Shown: positions 15,854 through 17,433 of the stretch, piece after piece
How positions within the stretch are numbered: position 1 is the stretch's first letter
Layout of the letters: every line of letters starts with the position of its first letter
Source of the DNA: Candidatus Krumholzibacteriia bacterium
Lineage (GTDB): Bacteria; Krumholzibacteriota; Krumholzibacteriia; LZORAL124-64-63
Assembly (NCBI GenBank): GCA_029935695.1
Contig: JAOZJV010000012.1
Span: 1-17,433 of the forward strand
Direction: 5' to 3'
Length of the DNA stretch: 17,433 nucleotides
Notes under the pieces: model-generated
Seen by the model: the letters and a program-made list of their open reading frames with translations, nothing else
The model's database searches: none
What the model was told of the DNA's origin: nothing
Position numbers and translations under genes: made by a program

Positions 15854-15869
15854 GAACGGGTAAACAGGA

Positions 15870-17381
15870 ATGGAAATCTTACAAAATCTGGCTGAGGGTT
15901 TTGCGGCACTGGTTGGCTCCGGTATCGCTGGTGTGTCCTGGTGGGAACCCACATTGGTCATCGCCGGCGGTATCGTCATTGGCATTTTCGTGGGTGTGAT
16001 GCCCGGTCTTTCTGCATCCACCGGTGTGGCCCTCATGGTGCCGTTCACCTATGGCATGCATCCGCTTATCGCGTTGATTCTTTTGACGGCCGTTTATACC
16101 GCCAGTGCTTACGGCGGATGCATCACGGCCATTGCCATCAACACACCCGGAACACCTGCTGCGGTGGCCTTGTCTTTCGACGGTTACGCCCTGACCAAAA
16201 AAGGCGAGCCTGGCCGGGCCCTGGGTTCGGCTGTGATTGCCAACTGCACCGGCGGTATTATCGGCACCTTCATTCTGGTTTTGTTCTCCGTCCCACTGGC
16301 CAAAGCCGCCCTGGCCTTTGGTCCACCTGAATATTTTGCCCTGGCTATTTTCGGGCTGACCATTGTGGTCTCCATGGAACAAAAAAACATGCTCAAAGGC
16401 GCCGTCAGCACAGTGCTGGGTTTGCTGCTGATGACCATCGGTCTGGACCCCATCTCCGGTTATATGCGCTTCACTTTCGGCATACCCGAGCTCACCGATG
16501 GCGTCGCCTTTATCCCTGCCCTGATTGGTCTTTTTGCCGTGGGTGAAGTGCTGCTCAATATTGAAAAATATGAGCCGGTGCAAGCGGGACTGCAGGCATT
16601 TTCCAGTAAAATGCCCTCGCGCAAGGAATTACTGGGACTCAAACGGGCCATCGCTCAGTCATCCGTTCTTGGCACCGTCATCGGTGTGGTTCCGGGAGCC
16701 GGCGCCACCATCGCCGCATTCATTGCCTACAATGAATCCCGTCGCACCAGCAAAAAACCAGAAGAGTTCGGTCACGGCAGTCTTGAAGGAGTGGCAGCAC
16801 CGGCTGCAGCCGCTGGTGGTTCTGTAGGCGGAGCCCTGGTCCCCCTGCTCACTCTCGGCATTCCTGGCAGCGCGGCCACCGCCGTCCTGGTGGGCGCTCT
16901 CATGCTGCACGGCGTGACCCCAGGCCCCGAGCTTTTCGTGGGCAAGAACTCTTATCTGGTTTATGGTCTGTTTGCCAGTCTGGTGGTGGGCAACGCCATT
17001 CTTCTGGTGCTCGGTATCCTGGGCAACCGCCTCTGGGTGAAGATCATTGCCGCGCCCAAAGCCCTTCTCTTCCCGGTCATCCTGGTTATTGCCTTCATCG
17101 GCAGCTACGGCGTGGCCAACTCCATGTTCGACGTGGTCATTTGCCTGGTCTTCGGAATTCTCGGCTGGATTCTTCGCCGGTACGGATTCCCCACAGCCCC
17201 GTTGGTGCTGGCGTTGATTCTGGGTTATATGGCCGAGAGCAATTTCCGGCGCGCGCTGATCATGGGCGATGCGAGCATCTTTTTGACCCGGCCCGTCAGC
17301 GCAGTCATGTTGGTGTTGGCTGTGCTTTCATTCTCCATGCCTTTCCTCAGGGCGAGAAAACAAAAACGCAAGGATGACTGA
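15870..17381 (+). CDS. tctA: TctA, large membrane subunit of the tripartite tricarboxylate transporter
   Basis: 503 residues, the normal TctA length, with about 11-12 membrane helices. Family landmarks are all present: GIFVGVMPGLSASTGVALMVPFTYGM, YGGCITAIAINTPGTPAAVA (residue run split here: YGGCITAIAI, NTPGTPAAVA), DGYALTKKGEPGRALG, VVPGAGATIAAFIAYNESRR and PLLTLGIPGSAATAVLVGAL. TctA forms the ion-coupled channel that accepts ligand from TctC. An AGGA abuts the ATG, and a second purine-rich site (AGGAACGGG) lies farther upstream; the N-terminal sequence fits the family start. It is the last gene in the window. The final 52 nt after the stop hold only an imperfect inverted repeat (17385-17407, no T-run), so I cannot say whether the operon continues. 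Confidence 0.95.
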   Translation: MEILQNLAEGFAALVGSGIAGVSWWEPTLVIAGGIVIGIFVGVMPGLSASTGVALMVPFTYGMHPLIALILLTAVYTASAYGGCITAIAINTPGTPAAVALSFDGYALTKKGEPGRALGSAVIANCTGGIIGTFILVLFSVPLAKAALAFGPPEYFALAIFGLTIVVSMEQKNMLKGAVSTVLGLLLMTIGLDPISGYMRFTFGIPELTDGVAFIPALIGLFAVGEVLLNIEKYEPVQAGLQAFSSKMPSRKELLGLKRAIAQSSVLGTVIGVVPGAGATIAAFIAYNESRRTSKKPEEFGHGSLEGVAAPAAAAGGSVGGALVPLLTLGIPGSAATAVLVGALMLHGVTPGPELFVGKNSYLVYGLFASLVVGNAILLVLGILGNRLWVKIIAAPKALLFPVILVIAFIGSYGVANSMFDVVICLVFGILGWILRRYGFPTAPLVLALILGYMAESNFRRALIMGDASIFLTRPVSAVMLVLAVLSFSMPFLRARKQKRKDD

Positions 17382-17433
17382 TATCGAGTGAACCAATCTT
17401 CACCTCGTTCATGCGCCATGAGAATACTTCCAT

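Noticed and set aside
1..17433. CRISPR arrays, tRNA or rRNA genes, insertion sequences
   Set aside because: I saw no regularly spaced repeats, no cloverleaf or rRNA-like sequence, no transposase and no terminal inverted repeats.

Overview
The window is accessory-style DNA from a Gram-negative bacterium: it has an outer-membrane porin, two lipoproteins with clear lipoboxes, periplasmic binding domains and sigma-54-type regulation. G+C looks to be in the mid-fifties percent, and GTG starts and 1-4 nt gene overlaps are common. The phylum cannot be fixed from the sequence. Sigma-54 enhancer control, a lamin-tail-domain lipoprotein and tripartite tricarboxylate transport genes would fit a deltaproteobacterium-like or FCB-group lineage, but this is only a guess.

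Layout. Positions 1-865 (minus) hold the N-terminal part of DNA polymerase IV (dinB), running off the left edge. From a divergent control region at 7975-8230, a leftward gene train reads down to an intrinsic terminator at 903-940. In order it carries a CYTH/triphosphate-tunnel protein, a tiny membrane protein, a DUF47 (PhoU-like) Pit partner, a Pit-family phosphate permease, an OprP/OprO-type anion porin, a lamin-tail lipoprotein, an SdiA-regulated-family beta-propeller lipoprotein and a conserved protein that may itself be CYTH-related. Rightward from the control region lies a three-gene sensory operon: a membrane-tethered PhnD-like binding protein, a histidine kinase and an NtrC-class sigma-54 activator, joined by ATGA overlaps. 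A second control region at 12012-12260 precedes an Na/Pi-cotransporter-family protein with a PhoU tail, then a TctC-TctB fusion and TctA.

How it fits together. Nearly every leftward transport gene concerns phosphate or condensed phosphate: porin, low-affinity permease, PhoU-like partner and possible tripolyphosphatase. The first rightward transport gene is a second type of phosphate transporter. The two transport modules bracket the sensory genes. Each has a sigma-54 promoter with exact GG-N10-GC spacing: 8053-8070 on minus and 12174-12190 on plus. Upstream of each promoter, about 107 bp and 150 bp from the predicted start sites, lies a near-identical 14-nt dyad (TGGCGAMATTTCGC). This suggests one self-contained regulon in which a tethered PhnD-like protein and its kinase sense phosphate or a phosphorus compound. 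The NtrC-type regulator would then activate both transport modules through sigma-54, instead of the usual PhoB/sigma-70 logic. The gene families and motifs are read directly from sequence. The ligand, the direction of control and the substrate of the tricarboxylate-type transporter are inference.
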